From Talaromyces rugulosus (taxonomy: Eukaryota > Ascomycota > Eurotiomycetes > Eurotiales > Trichocomaceae): 64,000 nucleotides of DNA. Location: positions 4,100,001 through 4,164,000 of the forward strand of contig NC_049564.1 of the NCBI RefSeq assembly GCF_013368755.1. The letters run 5' to 3'. The notes under the pieces were generated by a model. That model did not search any database and was not told the origin of the DNA. It saw only the letters and a program-made list of their open reading frames with translations. The position numbers and the translations under genes are program-made. Below are positions 1-11,223 of the stretch, one piece after another. Each line of letters begins with the position of its first letter. Position 1 is the stretch's first letter.

Positions 1-1477
1 GCGCTTGTAAAGGGGGGCGTCGTCCTTGGTAAAGCAAAAGACAGCGACAATACCGCCCGAGTTGCCGACACCAATCACAAAGCCAGACCCGATACTGCGC
101 TCCGCGTGGCCCTGCATGTTCATCAGCACCCAGCAGATGATCACGGCGCCAGCACTAAACGAGCCCATGGTGATGAAGCAGATGCCGAGATACTCTGCGG
201 AAAAGTGTTCGGAGCCGTGCAAGGACAACATGATGGCCAGGCCGATGATGATCAGTAGATCGCCAAAGAGAATGAATGGGTAGCGAATGGCATATTTGTC
301 TGAGAAATATGCCATCACCAAGCAGAGTCCGAGAGCAGCGGCAAAGGGCGGCACGCTGTGCAATTGGGTCTGGATGGTTCCGTATCCCAGGGCTTTGATG
401 ATGGTCGGGGCAAAGTAAGCAAAGGCGTAGATGGGGATGACAATGGCTATTTGACTGGTTAGAATATGAAAATGTGCACTAGTCCCAGATAACTTACTAA
501 AGTACATGATCGCAGCCAGGTACCCCTTGGGGTCTCTGAAGAATGAAGCCAAATCAGACTTGGTCACCTTGACCTCGTCATCCTCGTAGTTGCGAGTCTT
601 GGCAATCACCGCGGCCTTTTCGTCTTCGGTCAACCAGGATGCTTGCTGGGGGAAATCGGCGCAGAAGAAGAGGGCGGTAATGCCGACCAGGATGGATGCA
701 ACGCCCTCCAGCAAGAAAATCCACCGCCAGTTTTCGAGACCGCGCATGCCGTCCATTTTGGCAATACCAGAGGCCAGCAGGCCACCAAAGGCGCCAGCAA
801 AGATGACCGAAGACCAGTAGATGGTGAAACGCTTCTGGGCTTCGGCGCGCTTGTACCAAAAGCTGATCAGATAGAAACTACCGGGGAAGATACCGCTTTC
901 AGCCCATCCGAGAAAGAAACGAGTCGCAATCAGACCACCGTAGCTCTGGACAAAGGCTTGGCCGAGCATGACAATGCCAAAGGCAATGATGCAGCCTGAC
1001 AGCCAGATATGCGGCTTCAGCTTTTTCATGATAACGTTGGATGGAATTTCAAAGATGATGTAAGGAATGTAAAAGATCAGTAGAGCGACGTTTGCCCGGT
1101 TGCCGTACAGGTTCAGATCATCCGGCATGCTCATGGTGAGCGCATTGGAGATGTTGACTCTGGAGGCGAGTCAGCACACGAATCAAGGGATGACAGTTGA
1201 ATCGACGATGGAGTCAATCATCAACAAGAGGGCCAGTTGACATACCGGTCCAAAAACGCGACCAGGTAAATGCCAAACAGCATAGGCATTACTCGCATGT
1301 CAATCTTGCGAACCAGCTTGGCGTCGTCGACGTTGGACGGGAAAGGAGGAGCATCCTCCTCGCTTTGCCCGCTTGAGCCCGGGACCGTGTCGATTTTATC
1401 CTCTGCAGGCAGGTTAGTGATTAATTGATTGAGTTCGAAGCAAAAAAGCAAAGTAAAATACCTGTAACAACACCCAT
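1..1477 (-). CDS. MFS permease, anion:cation symporter (Dal5/TNA1-like) family, 3' end off the window
   Basis: Plasma-membrane major facilitator of the fungal ACS family, which imports small organic anions such as allantoate, nicotinate or other carboxylates; the substrate cannot be read here. I see four exons on the minus strand: 1477-1462, 1402-1246, 1159-498 and 446 to the left edge, with phases that agree, giving 427 codons of a family usually near 500. The start gives a short acidic, Ser-rich cytoplasmic tail, then the family's opening KIDMRVMPM and FLDR. Successive hydrophobic helices follow (IFYIPYIIFEIPSN, the WAESGIFPGSFYL stretch, the large central loop with an NYEDDEVKV-like segment). 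The last 70 or so residues, including the final helices, lie outside the window. No frameshift is visible. The membrane family is certain; the ACS subfamily is judged from the helix 1 and helix 4 motifs. Confidence 0.85.
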
Positions 1478-3972
1478 TTTGGCGACGTGGTCGAGATGCG
1501 TCGGCAAAATCACGAGGCTAGCTGGAGAGAGAGAGAGAGAAGGTTCAAGGAAGGAAGCGGAAAGGAGCAGCCAAGGCAGCCAAGCACCAGACACGTGAAC
1601 AGGACAAGCAAGCAACAAACGGCGCTCTCTTGTTTGATCTCCTCTCTCTTGTGTTTGTTTCACAACTCAAATCCGAAGAGGAAAAAGAGCGACGGGCGTG
1701 GCATCTAGTAGTTAAAGGACAACTAACTAGTGATGCATGACTACTATTTAGTTCTATGCTGCCAGTGGGGATCGGGTTTAAGTCGTACTTACCTCGTTTG
1801 CCGTGCGACTTGAGACTAGGCGTCGTAGTCGATGAGCGAGACCGCAATCGCGCAATCGGCGCGGCGAGGTGGCACAGCAGCAGAAAGAAGTATTTACTCG
1901 ATTAGGGGGAGTAAGACCTTGGGACAGCGTGTTACATCAATTGCTGGTGGCGAACGGCTGGTGTCCCTTCTGGCACGAATTCGTGTATCACCGAAGATAA
2001 GATCCGTATTGCTGCCCTCTTAATTCAATAAACCAAAAATATAAATCGGTACTATAAGATAATCGCACTGATGATCCAAGTGCACGTCCACCGGTTTGGC
2101 CGAGGAAGGATTGCATCAATGCACATAAAAAGAAGCATTAAAACTGCACCGAATAGCGAAAAGAAGGAAAAAAGGGAAAACCCAAGGGAAAAAACACGAG
2201 GTGTGGGGCGCGGTAAGTTTATTCTCACACTAGGCCGTATCTAGAATAGCCGCGGAGACCCCTCGCCTTCCAAGTTCGCTGTCTGGCTGCGCATGGGGAG
2301 AAAGGACGGACCGGGGTAAGTCCACTAGTGGAGCCCGAGTGGGCCGCTTTTGTGGGTCCAACCGAGACCCACTCCCCTTTAGCGGCGTCATATTGGTGGC
2401 CAGGGACTGGTTTTCCAGCACTACTTCTGCTTTGGGGCATGTGGGTCACTGCTTAGTCCGCTCCCGGATTGCAACCCCGGTCGATCAAGCAGTTCCCGTG
2501 TGGAGCTGGCCAATCAGCATTGCGATTCCGCGTTGGGAAAGGCCCACCTCTTTTTGCCCTGTCATTGGCTGGTATTAACGAGTTTTGACGACGAAAATAA
2601 TAATAAACCCTGTCTGTTTCTAACTCTATTTCTGTTATAACCAATTCTAGCCCTCGAAAATTCCGAATGAGTTATTTCCGCACAGTCCAAAGCTACTAGT
2701 AGTCGTCAGCTTCGGCATTCGGTCGCTCCGCTGCCGAGTGGGGGAGAAGTAGAACCTCTCTCGCCTCGCAGCATTCCATGATCAGTCGTGCGATAGAACA
2801 ACAAACAACAAACGCCACATTGCCTCCCCTCGTGCAGTGGCTTCATTAGTTAGGATACTCCGTATGGGGTACGGAGTATTGAGGAAGAAATTTCCGCTGC
2901 TAGGGTAGAAAAATACGGGAGTAAGCAGCCATCAGAAGCGTTAGCCCCCATCGGAAGGACGCCTAGATAGGCCTAGTTCGTCAACCTCCAGTCAGCCTGT
3001 CGTCGCATCCTGCTGTAGTAAAATTGTACCTTCTCACATGTCTTTCTTCGTTTTGTCTCTTGGCAACGGAGAGTTTCGCAGATCTGTTGGATTTTTTCTG
3101 CAATAATCGTGATGATAAGTCTGACAATGCATAAACAAGGGCAGGGGGGAGTTTAAGCGGGCCATTTTGTTGCGTCTCCCAATTTTGGGATGCTCTGGGT
3201 GATCGATCTACATATAAAAACGCGCATGGACGATCGTCAGTTCATTCGGTGACGATGAGAAAAGCGATGATGATATGAATGGTGCACTGATGTTTGCGGC
3301 GGTGGATCAATCCTTCCGACAAACCAGCGCTGGATCTTGCCCAAGCCGATTTAGCACCAGTCAAATAAAAACCCACTGTCATGCTGCCTTGAAGGATGTC
3401 TTCAGACCCCAGTTTCCTGTCTAGCGACCAATCCAGTCTCATTACTGGCTCGTGTCTGCAGTCTAGGAGACGGCCCGTTTGGCATTTGCATTATTTGCCC
3501 TAGGTAGTATCCATCTGACTGGCGGAGATATGTTCCAACGATCAACCTAGAATACACTAGTCCGCCTACGTAAATAATAACAAGAGGAATACTAAGAATA
3601 ATACGTACCCCGTAATCATCTGCAGGTAAGCGACGTGACTTCTCGGTCTTCCTACTCCCATTTATCCCAATTCATCCTCGCCGATTCTTCGGTAGCTCGC
3701 CCCGGACAAAGTTCGCTAAAATAACAATAGACCAGGGGAGGGGAATTTTAGATCAAACTTATTTTTTCAGACTATGCCAAACGAATCGTCACTCGTTAGA
3801 CTTTGAGTTATTGGCCCTTTTGCAACGACCGGCAGTGATTAATACTAATACTATCGATGCGGCCCGCCGCACCTCTGGCATTCCTACCCTAGGTGGTCTA
3901 TAACAGCCGTTCCTGTTCCTCACAACCTCCAACTCGTCTTTCAGAGGAATCGGTAGACTCTTGCCATTAAAT
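1478..3972. other. Long non-coding interval between two divergent genes
   Basis: About 2.5 kb separates the ACS permease start from the PTH11-like gene. It should contain both promoters. A short GA microsatellite lies near 1525-1540 just upstream of the permease. A GC-richer block at about 2200-2570 carries several short open frames but none has codon pattern, splice signals or recognisable motifs. A perfect 10-bp inverted repeat lies at 2855-2879 (separate entry). No gene is supported. Confidence 0.6.
2855..2879. repeat. Short perfect inverted repeat, ATACTCCGTA / TACGGAGTAT
   Basis: The arms at 2855-2864 and 2870-2879 are exact reverse complements separated by five bases (TGGGG). The same TACGGAGTA word recurs alone near 7405. 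Such words are common in intergenic DNA of Eurotiales in my recollection, so this may be a miniature-element end or a repeated regulatory word. Confidence 0.6.
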
Positions 3973-5463
3973 ATGGCTACAACGACGGCTTCGGCCGCGC
4001 AGTCGACCTTCGTTCCGTGGCAGGACCCTCCTCCCGGTGTGACATCAAATCCGGATAACCCAGAGTCGCTTACCTACAAGGCCAATATCACCATTGGCAT
4101 AGCGATACCTGTTGTCACCATCTTTTTTGCCTGCCGGTTCTGGGCCCGCGCTTACATCAAGAAGACATGGATTGTGGAAGACTGTAAGGACTACTGCATG
4201 CTGATATTGGACCGCTTACTGACTTGTCTTGGATAGGGCTGGTGACGATATCATGGGTGAGAAAGATATGAAAGAAAACAACCGGAAAGTAATTACTAAC
4301 TTATATTTTTTTTCAGGCCGGTATACTAGCATACTGCGCAGTCATGAGGCTCGTCATGGAACACCATGGTGGGCAACACGCCTGGGACATCACAGCGAAA
4401 CAAGCCGAAGAAGCCGGATATGTAGGTTTACTCTTGTTTCTCGTCTCGCCGCCAGCCCAGCTAATTGTGTGTGTGCTTTCCACAGTGGTTCAACGTCGCC
4501 TCGGTTCTGTACGGTGTCTTTATTATGTTTACCAAGATGTCTGTGCTATGGCTTTACCGACGAGTTTTTTCTCCCATGAAATGGAGTCCCTTGGACACGA
4601 TTATTTTCGCCCTCATCATCATCATGATAGGTTTCTACGTCAGCACAAGCATCGTCAAGATCCTGGAATGTCTACCGAGAGCCAGAATTTTCGACAAGTC
4701 CATTCCCGGGTCATGCATCAAGTTCGTCTCAACAACTAGCCCATAATTTTACTGGAATACGGGCTAACAATTCCCAGTGTCTCGGCTCTTCTTAACGCCA
4801 GTGGTCTATTCAATACAATCACCGACTACATTATTCTTCTTTTGCCCATGCACGCTGCCTGGAAACTGCAACTGAACCGTACCAAGAAGCTCCTCGTTAT
4901 TGCTGTGTTCACCTTTGGTCTCTGGTATGACTCTCTCGGTCTCCGGCCATACGGAATCATGATATTGACTTTAACAGCGCCCCCGTTTTCAGCACCGTTG
5001 GTTTCGTCGTCCGTATCCAGTATAGTGGTAGTTCGGATACCACATGGACTCAGCCCGACATTCTTCTCTGGGGGTGAGTCTTCTATCTTCTTTCGATGCT
5101 GTACACAACGCTAACCAATATACAAGATGCGCCGAGTGTGTCTCGGGTTTCGTAGTCGTATGCTTCCCCGAAATGTCGTTCTTAATCAACCGCAAGTCTC
5201 GCAAACGCAACTATCCCCGCCGCCCAACCAACAGCATGCTCGAAGCATCGACCGAAGCCGCCCAATCGCGCTCACGGTCACGCAAAATGGCCAGTAACCG
5301 CGACGACCTGACATATTACGAGCTCGACGACGATCTTGTCTATGGCGTGCGGGTCAGTCCGTCGGCCAGCAATTCGCGATTACACGAGCCGGCAAACGGG
5401 ACGGTGCAGGTTCACCATGAGATCACGATAGAGTCGACCAAGAAGGAGGATTTTGTTCGATAA
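3973..5463 (+). CDS. PTH11-like seven-helix membrane protein (fungal rhodopsin-type domain)
   Basis: Integral membrane protein of the large fungal PTH11/SAT4-related family with the 'fungal rhodopsin' domain, thought to act as receptor-like proteins; ligand unknown. Seven exons join in phase: 3973-4183, 4237-4256, 4317-4421, 4486-4721, 4778-4924, 4978-5073, 5127-5463, giving 383 residues, normal for the family. The first ATG at 3973 gives a short extracellular tail, then a helix (ITIGIAIPVVTIFFACRFW) with the family's typical RFWAR. It continues with ...EDW, a Gly-His-rich loop, the YxxxxMFTKMSVLWLYRRVF-like helix that is diagnostic, and FNTITDYIILLLP. The C-terminal tail of about 90 residues is Arg/Ser-rich and hydrophilic, as expected for the cytoplasmic end. 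One exon is only 20 bases but is needed to keep the helix VEDW-LVTISW continuous. No CFEM domain is present. Confidence 0.88.
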
Positions 5464-7609
5464 ATATAAAGCTGCTTTGCTCTAAAGCTTTTTTTTTTAT
5501 TTCTATTTCTGCACATACTCTTTGAAATGGGTTGGATTGATTGGGATTGTGGGATTACTTTTGGACGAAAAAATTCACATTCGGTACTTATATGTAATAT
5601 TTTTATTAATTGATGTATAAATGATACCATGGCGCTTGATATTGCCGTTATGCTATTCTCAGGATTCGATTCATCATGAAATCATGAGAGTAAACATATT
5701 ACGTACAGAATTTTTCTTATTTCATGGCACTCTTCAGCTTGTCGATCGCCTCCCAATAGTCTATCTATCTCTTCGGTAATCCTCTTAGGCCACGCCCGTG
5801 CGTAACCAATAGTGAATACTACTTACTACTGCGGCTAGAATATTCGATACTATTAAATAATGTAAGAAGCTTGTTTTTGTAGCTTTTTTCTTTTTTCTTT
5901 TTTCACCCACTGCCCAGTTAGGAAGTTTGTACCCCTGACCAGTTCCACTTTGCTGGGATTCGCCTACCGTTCACCCTTTGCCCCTCTTTCTCTTTTCATT
6001 GCTGAAAATTTGTAAATTCTTCACTGGTTGGCCTTAAAGATATTTCCGTCTACAGGAATGACGAATTGCCCACTCACGCCACTTAAAGTGAGAAGTACGG
6101 AGGATTGCTCGGAGGTTAAAGGTCGAGGCGAGGCGACATCTGGAGCTGACGTGTGACAATCGGAGGATTTTCTTAGTTGGCTATACTATTTTAATAATAG
6201 TAGCAATAATATCAATATTATAAGTTATAACAGCAAGCATTACCCGTATTATTGATATTCCAGATGTTTGTCAGACTCATATTTGGAGAGTTATAAGCAC
6301 AGACATTCCCACCATGAACTCGGCCTGATCAGATCATCATCATTATTCCTGATCACCATTGTTTCTCTCGGCACCTAAAGTCTCCACCTAGTTTTGCGTG
6401 TAATGACGCATGTCCTCGTACCAAGTTTTTTTTTTTTAAGTTTGTTTGTCAAACCTCGTACAGGAGATCACCGCTCATCGGCACGCGAATTTACCAGCAT
6501 GTATTGTTCCGGATCCTGTTATCCGTACTCTGTAGATCGTCGAATATCGGCATTATCTGATTCTTATTCCTATATACGAAGTGTATATGTAACTAGCTAG
6601 CGCCATCCAGGCGAACCCTTCAAGGAAAAATTGGACGCCTTGTACTACTGCCACGTGGAATTACGTATTTTCGCCCATGTCAAACTCGGAGTTTTTTTTT
6701 TTTTTTTTTTTGATGTCTGCATAGGGATATCCTGGCTGGGCAATATCGAGAATCAGCTTATCTCCATCCGCGAACAATTACAACAACGTGTGTACAAGGA
6801 TCATCTGTCATTTCAGACTCAGATTATCAGACTCAGACCATGTAATAATACCCCCTTGACCGCTAGGTGAACGAGATTACGATGCGCGGAAAGTACATAT
6901 CTAGTCCAAAAATAATTACCGATGCGGAAGCTCCATAGCCCTAACAACCGCTAAAGCCTGACAAGTTGACAACCCAAGACCCTTTTTCTTCAATTTTCTT
7001 TTGACATGACGATCAGGCGGCATTTGCCTTTTTTTTTCCGGCCAGCACTCCGTTGGGCCATGTACCCGCTCTCCAGGATCCGAGACCACGCACTAAATCC
7101 TGCCTAGGAGAACACTTGCAGTGGAGCAATGGTGATCCTTGGCACGGAAACAAAACACGGCACGAATAAATAATATAAAAAAGTTCAATTAATAAAATCA
7201 AAATAAGCATTTTTGTTATGCATACGAGCCACATGACTAGATGCTTGGCTAACTACTAGTGTTGTTCATCACCGATTTACAGTTCGTACTCGGGGTTTGC
7301 TTTTTGATGCCTTAGATAAAAAGGTGGAGTCAGGGGTAGGTTTGACTTTAGGGTTTGACTTCGACGTTAACTGTCGGGCCTGAGGCTAGAGCATGTCAAT
7401 GTTGGTACGGAGTACCTGAGTGGAGCCGATGTGAACATGGAGACATAGAACATGAATACGTAGGTGATACTAACGTGCAAAAACAACTGCGAGCACCTCC
7501 TTTCTGTCTGATCCAGACGTTTCAGAGTGTAACTCATCGGTCCATTTAGCAAGCAATCGATATCCCACAGCCCAAGGACATGGGTACATGGGCGGCTGTT
7601 GGGATGCAG
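5464..7609. other. AT-rich intergenic interval with homopolymer tracts
   Basis: About 2.1 kb with no credible coding frame. It has a 20-base T tract at 6692-6711, a shorter T run near 6427-6437, AT-rich patches near 6180-6250 and 7150-7210, and one TACGGAGTA word near 7405. I see no tRNA, no element ends and no conserved protein fragment. Confidence 0.55.
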
Positions 7610-8059
7610 ATGTATAATGGGACATTTTCTCATTTTCTGGCTAGCGCATGACTCAAAAAGCGCGAATTTCAGCCCAGGGAACAGCAGCTGGATGATGAAC
7701 GTCCGGTTCATCGTGGGGGAGGGGGCGGGGAGAGTTTTCTCAGGGGGAATAGCCAGAGATGCTCTTCCAGACGAAGGAGTGAAGTTCAAGCGTACCCGAT
7801 CAAGACGCGCAGGCCACTCCCACGTGTTGACGAAGCCGGTGCCAACCATGACGATACCCCACAGCAGGGTGATGGTGCTGAGGAAGATCCGGGGGCTGAG
7901 CTTCCTGGCGAGTACTGGAAGACGGTGTAGGCGGCGAAGAAGGTGCCCTGATGATGAGGGAGTAGCGCGTGCTGTGTTCAGGAGCAGCTCTTCAGCAGGC
8001 TCAGCAGGTCCATTGCCAGCGCAGGACTCGTGGACGACGCTTCTCATACCCAACAACAC
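7610..8059 (-). pseudogene. Relic of an MFS transporter
   Basis: On the minus strand one frame reads ARKLSPRIFLSTITLLWG followed by IVMVGTGFVNTWE. That is the third/fourth helix region of ACS-type MFS permeases, and a short stretch further on resembles the next helix (LFPGLKFAL). The intervening codons do not align unless frames are changed, and neither the N-terminal nor the C-terminal half of a transporter is present. It therefore looks like a decayed internal fragment rather than a gene. It lies next to a truncated thioesterase and a broken oxygenase in the same orientation, suggesting the remains of one cluster. An unrelated membrane-like frame produced by chance is possible but less likely given the match to helix motifs. 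Confidence 0.5.
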
Positions 8060-8128
8060 GCATGAGAAGAGTTCTTATAGTAATATAATTTTTATGATTT
8101 TCATGATGCACTCGGTACTTTTACAAAG

Positions 8129-8640
8129 TCAAACTTTTGCCCTAGGAGCCTTGGGCGGGTGTTCCAGCTCCCACCTCTCGCGGAGAGCATTGGCCCTCTC
8201 GGATTTCTTGGTGAATCCCTCGAACAAGGCTGGAAAGCCGCCACCGAGAGTGCGAATATCCTTGGGCCGACCAGTCTTGACGTCGACGTATGTGGTTGTG
8301 CCTTTGATCTGGGACACAATAGCCTGTTGCTGGAGCGAGAAGAGCACAGTGGTGCCGCCGTTGCGAGTGGGCTCAATCTTTTCCTGCCGATAAGCGGCAA
8401 TGACCTGTTGGAGACATTGACTTATTAGTACATGTACTCTTAGCGAGGGAGAGAGAGGGAGGAGTCACGAACCACATCGGGGTACTTGACCTGGCGCTTG
8501 ATCTCGAGGTCAAATCTCCGGACCATAGGGGCAACCGTCTTGCCGTTCATGACCCCGGCGAGCTCCTCAGCGGAGAGGAACTCGTCGTAGCTCTTATAGT
8601 GTACACCAGGGCCGGCACCAACTGCTTGGCCCAGGGGCTA
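8129..8640 (-). pseudogene. 5'-truncated 4HBT-type thioesterase fragment
   Basis: Two exons on the minus strand, about 8640-8473 and 8404-8129, join across a good intron (GTTCGT...CCAACAG) and read MNGKTVAPMVRRFDLEIKRQ, then VKYPDVVIAAYRQ. Further on come an LFSLQQQAIVSQIKG strand and a YVDVKTGRPKDI end. This is the hot-dog fold of acyl-CoA thioesterases of the FcbC/YbgC (4HBT_2) type: the 'forbidden' strand pairs and the final 'tGRP' strand are visible. The N-terminal part with the catalytic helix is missing. Just upstream of the first exon the frame is closed by a stop, and the neighbouring oxygenase remnant begins within 100 bases. I therefore regard it as a fragment. An additional tiny 5' exon cannot be fully excluded. 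Confidence 0.6.
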
Positions 8641-8737
8641 TATCTGCATGCATGCATGGCTGAGACGAGTATACATGTAATGTCTTGCCTAGGACTCAAT
8701 TGTTTCTACGGCAGACTAGTAGTAGCTGTTATTAATT

Positions 8738-9829
8738 TCAAACCACCACGGGTTCGCCACCTTTGCTCTCTACCACCGCCTCTCCCCTGCTAAGTGCCAT
8801 GGCCATCTTGACCTCCCACTCCCAGGCCGTCAGGTCAGTGTCCTCGACGCCTGCCCGGTCCTGGCCCGTCTTCGGCTTCATGCTCGCGTTGCGCTCCGGC
8901 CGGAAGAGCGCCGCCAGGCTATACCGGTCAACAAAACGCTGCTCACCAGGCGGGTACTTGATGCGGTGCACGTTGCTGCGTAGCGCACCGCCTGTCCACT
9001 GCACCATGGCGTCGCCGAGGTTTACGATGAGGCAGCCAGGCTGCGGGCGCACCCACCGCCATGCGTCCTCGTCAAGGGCCGAGTCGCCGGGCGTGAGGAC
9101 CTGTAGGCCGCCGACGACGTTGGCCAGGAGGGTGATAGAGCCAAAATCGGTGTGGTGAATCATACTCGTGCGGAGATCCTGGGCGCCGGGGCTGGCGAAT
9201 GCCTTGATGAAACGCACCACCGTGCCAGACAGCTCAGTCGGCCGCTGCGCCGCGGCAAAGGTCTCGACCGGCAGCGAGAGCTGCTTGGCGAGCGTGTGAT
9301 TGATCAAGGTGGCAATCTGCTGCGACTAGTTGAGAAACTTCTTAAAGTAGTCGATGCGCTCGATCACGAATTCCGGGAGCGCCTGCAGGTCGGCGTTGCC
9401 CATGAGACCATCCTGGCCGAGGTTGAACCATTCGAATCGGCCTGGCTCCTCCGTTTCTGTCTTTGCTGCACCGCGTGGCTTGAATTTTTTTTTTTTTTGT
9501 TAAATGGTTAGCATCACGGTGCCTTTACTCAGTAGACGTTCATACTCTAGAAAACTTCGCGGAATGTCGTGCAGGTACTGATGCTTAACACTCTCGGGCA
9601 GGTCGAAGATTTCCTGGCCAATGGCGAACAGCTGGTCAATGCATTCAATCATGGCATCGCCCATGCTGTCCCCGCGCAGATCGAGAAAGAAGAAGCCAAG
9701 CTCCTTGCAGGCGGCCACCACCTTGGCATCATTCTCACGCAGGCCTGTGAGCGACACTGTATTCATGGAGACAGTGGGAATGTCGTCTGGAAATGGCGGG
9801 ATGCCCTCAAACAGCTTACTAGAAGCCAT
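8738..9829 (-). pseudogene. 2-oxoglutarate/Fe(II) oxygenase (isopenicillin N synthase-like), inactivated
   Basis: Minus-strand gene of the plant/fungal 2OG-Fe(II) dioxygenase superfamily, often found in secondary-metabolite clusters. The N-terminal DIOX_N part starts at ATG 9829 (IPTVSMNTVSLTGL, ELGFFFLDLRG). The C-terminal part carries the iron-binding HxD (IHHTDFGSITLL) and the distal His with the RxS 2OG-binding motif (NVHRIKYPPGEQRFVDRYS). Between them the reading frame of the conserved KPRGAAKTETEEPGRFEW to FKKFLN stretch ends in an in-frame TAG at 9328-9326, directly before SQQIATLINH, where relatives are continuous. The first intron (around 9480-9525, containing a 13-base homopolymer) also lacks a donor that would restore the frame of the next exon. 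Two independent lesions argue for a dead gene. Its neighbours are also fragments. Confidence 0.75.
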
Positions 9830-11223
9830 TTTTATTCTGTATGTAGGTTGCTTTCAAGAGCTGTTGAGGAAGCTATTCACCTTGTTAGCAGCTAAAAAGG
9901 CACTGGTATAATCAAACGAAGCAAAGAAAAACAGCCAGCTTACAACAGTTTGTGGCGTTCCCTCCAAATGACGCAGCAGGCAATGTGCTGGCAGGAAGCC
10001 GGCGCAGCACATATATTTGTCGACATACCGGCCACAGGCCAACCTGCGGTCACGTGGAAGCAAACAAAGAAAACAGTTATTATTAGCGAACCACACACAA
10101 ACCCTGTACTTATCCTTACACACGGTCAATCCAGTCATTTTCCCATCAAGCAAAGCTGTCTCATGCGTTCTAGAGCCTCAAGATCTAACCTGCTTCGTCC
10201 AGTTCGACAATACCCGACTACCTAAAGGTGCGACTGGATGACAAATACTACAAGCTGATCGCCAGCACGAACGATCCGTGTATCGAAACCCAGTGGGTAA
10301 GCCTAAGATACGCTCTAAAATCTTAAGAATATTGCAGCAAAGAGCAGCGAAACAGGGAAACCAGGCAGGGCATAGGCTATCAGTACCCACAAAGTGACAG
10401 TCATAATGCAGGGGAGGTTATAGCTTGTCCTGCGCTGTAAGGTAAGCTGAGGTCGACGCTCACTCAGATGTCCATGAAAAGTATGGTGAATGCTGTTCCA
10501 GTTACTGAAATTATCTGGTGATCTCCTGGTTAAGTGAGATTTCTTTCCTGGTTGTAGGTTCTCGCTGTCTATAAAGTTATATAATCCCGAGCAAGCTTCC
10601 GCAAATTCTTCCCTCTTTGTGCATTAGAGACCTCCAGCACAATACCAGGATAAGCTGTGATGAAGCGCCCAGGGGTCAGGTATCAATGGCAGGAGACATA
10701 CCGCACTTTATCGCTGACGTATTCCTGAAGTTGTTGGTCACGCTCTAGTGGTTTTAGCAGTTGTAGATGCTTGTCAGGTGGTAAATGGATCGTTCTTTGT
10801 TCGTCGTAAGATACTTTGGTATGATGGCTTTGGAGGGCCTAGAATATCCCTATAGCGTTCCCCACAGAGAACCTAGCATCAGATGGCTGACGCTGGGCTG
10901 AAGCAGACGGGGTTAAAGGAAAGTTGATATCCCTGTCAGAAGGAGTGTTTTAAAAAGACATATGGAGCATGCCGCTTTTTGACCGCCTAGAACGTTAGAC
11001 TCGAAGACTCTTGCGTGGGATATCTGACATCAATATAGTACATATACTTCATTATGACTTATATCAATGGACTCCAATGTTGGTTACTGATAAACGCATA
11101 TGTGAAGGCTGGTAGCTTAAATCTATCCACTGAAGAGGCCAGGTACAAAGTCGTGATAATGACAAGAAATAATAGCAAACAAAGACGAATACGTGACAGA
11201 ACCAATGTACTACAGTCAGACAA
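9830..11223. other. Intergenic interval with one possible orphan exon
   Basis: About 1.4 kb without a supported gene. Around 10189-10296 on the plus strand a stretch reads like real coding sequence (IPDYLKVRLDDKYYKLIAS) and ends at a plausible donor. The following 41-base intron leads to a frame that closes at once, so it is at most a relic exon. I do not recognise the family. The rest shows no conserved motif. Confidence 0.45.

Noticed and set aside
7599..8393. 264-codon open frame on the plus strand
   Set aside because: It runs antisense to the MFS relic and the thioesterase exons, whose minus-strand translations match known families; the plus-strand protein has no recognisable feature.
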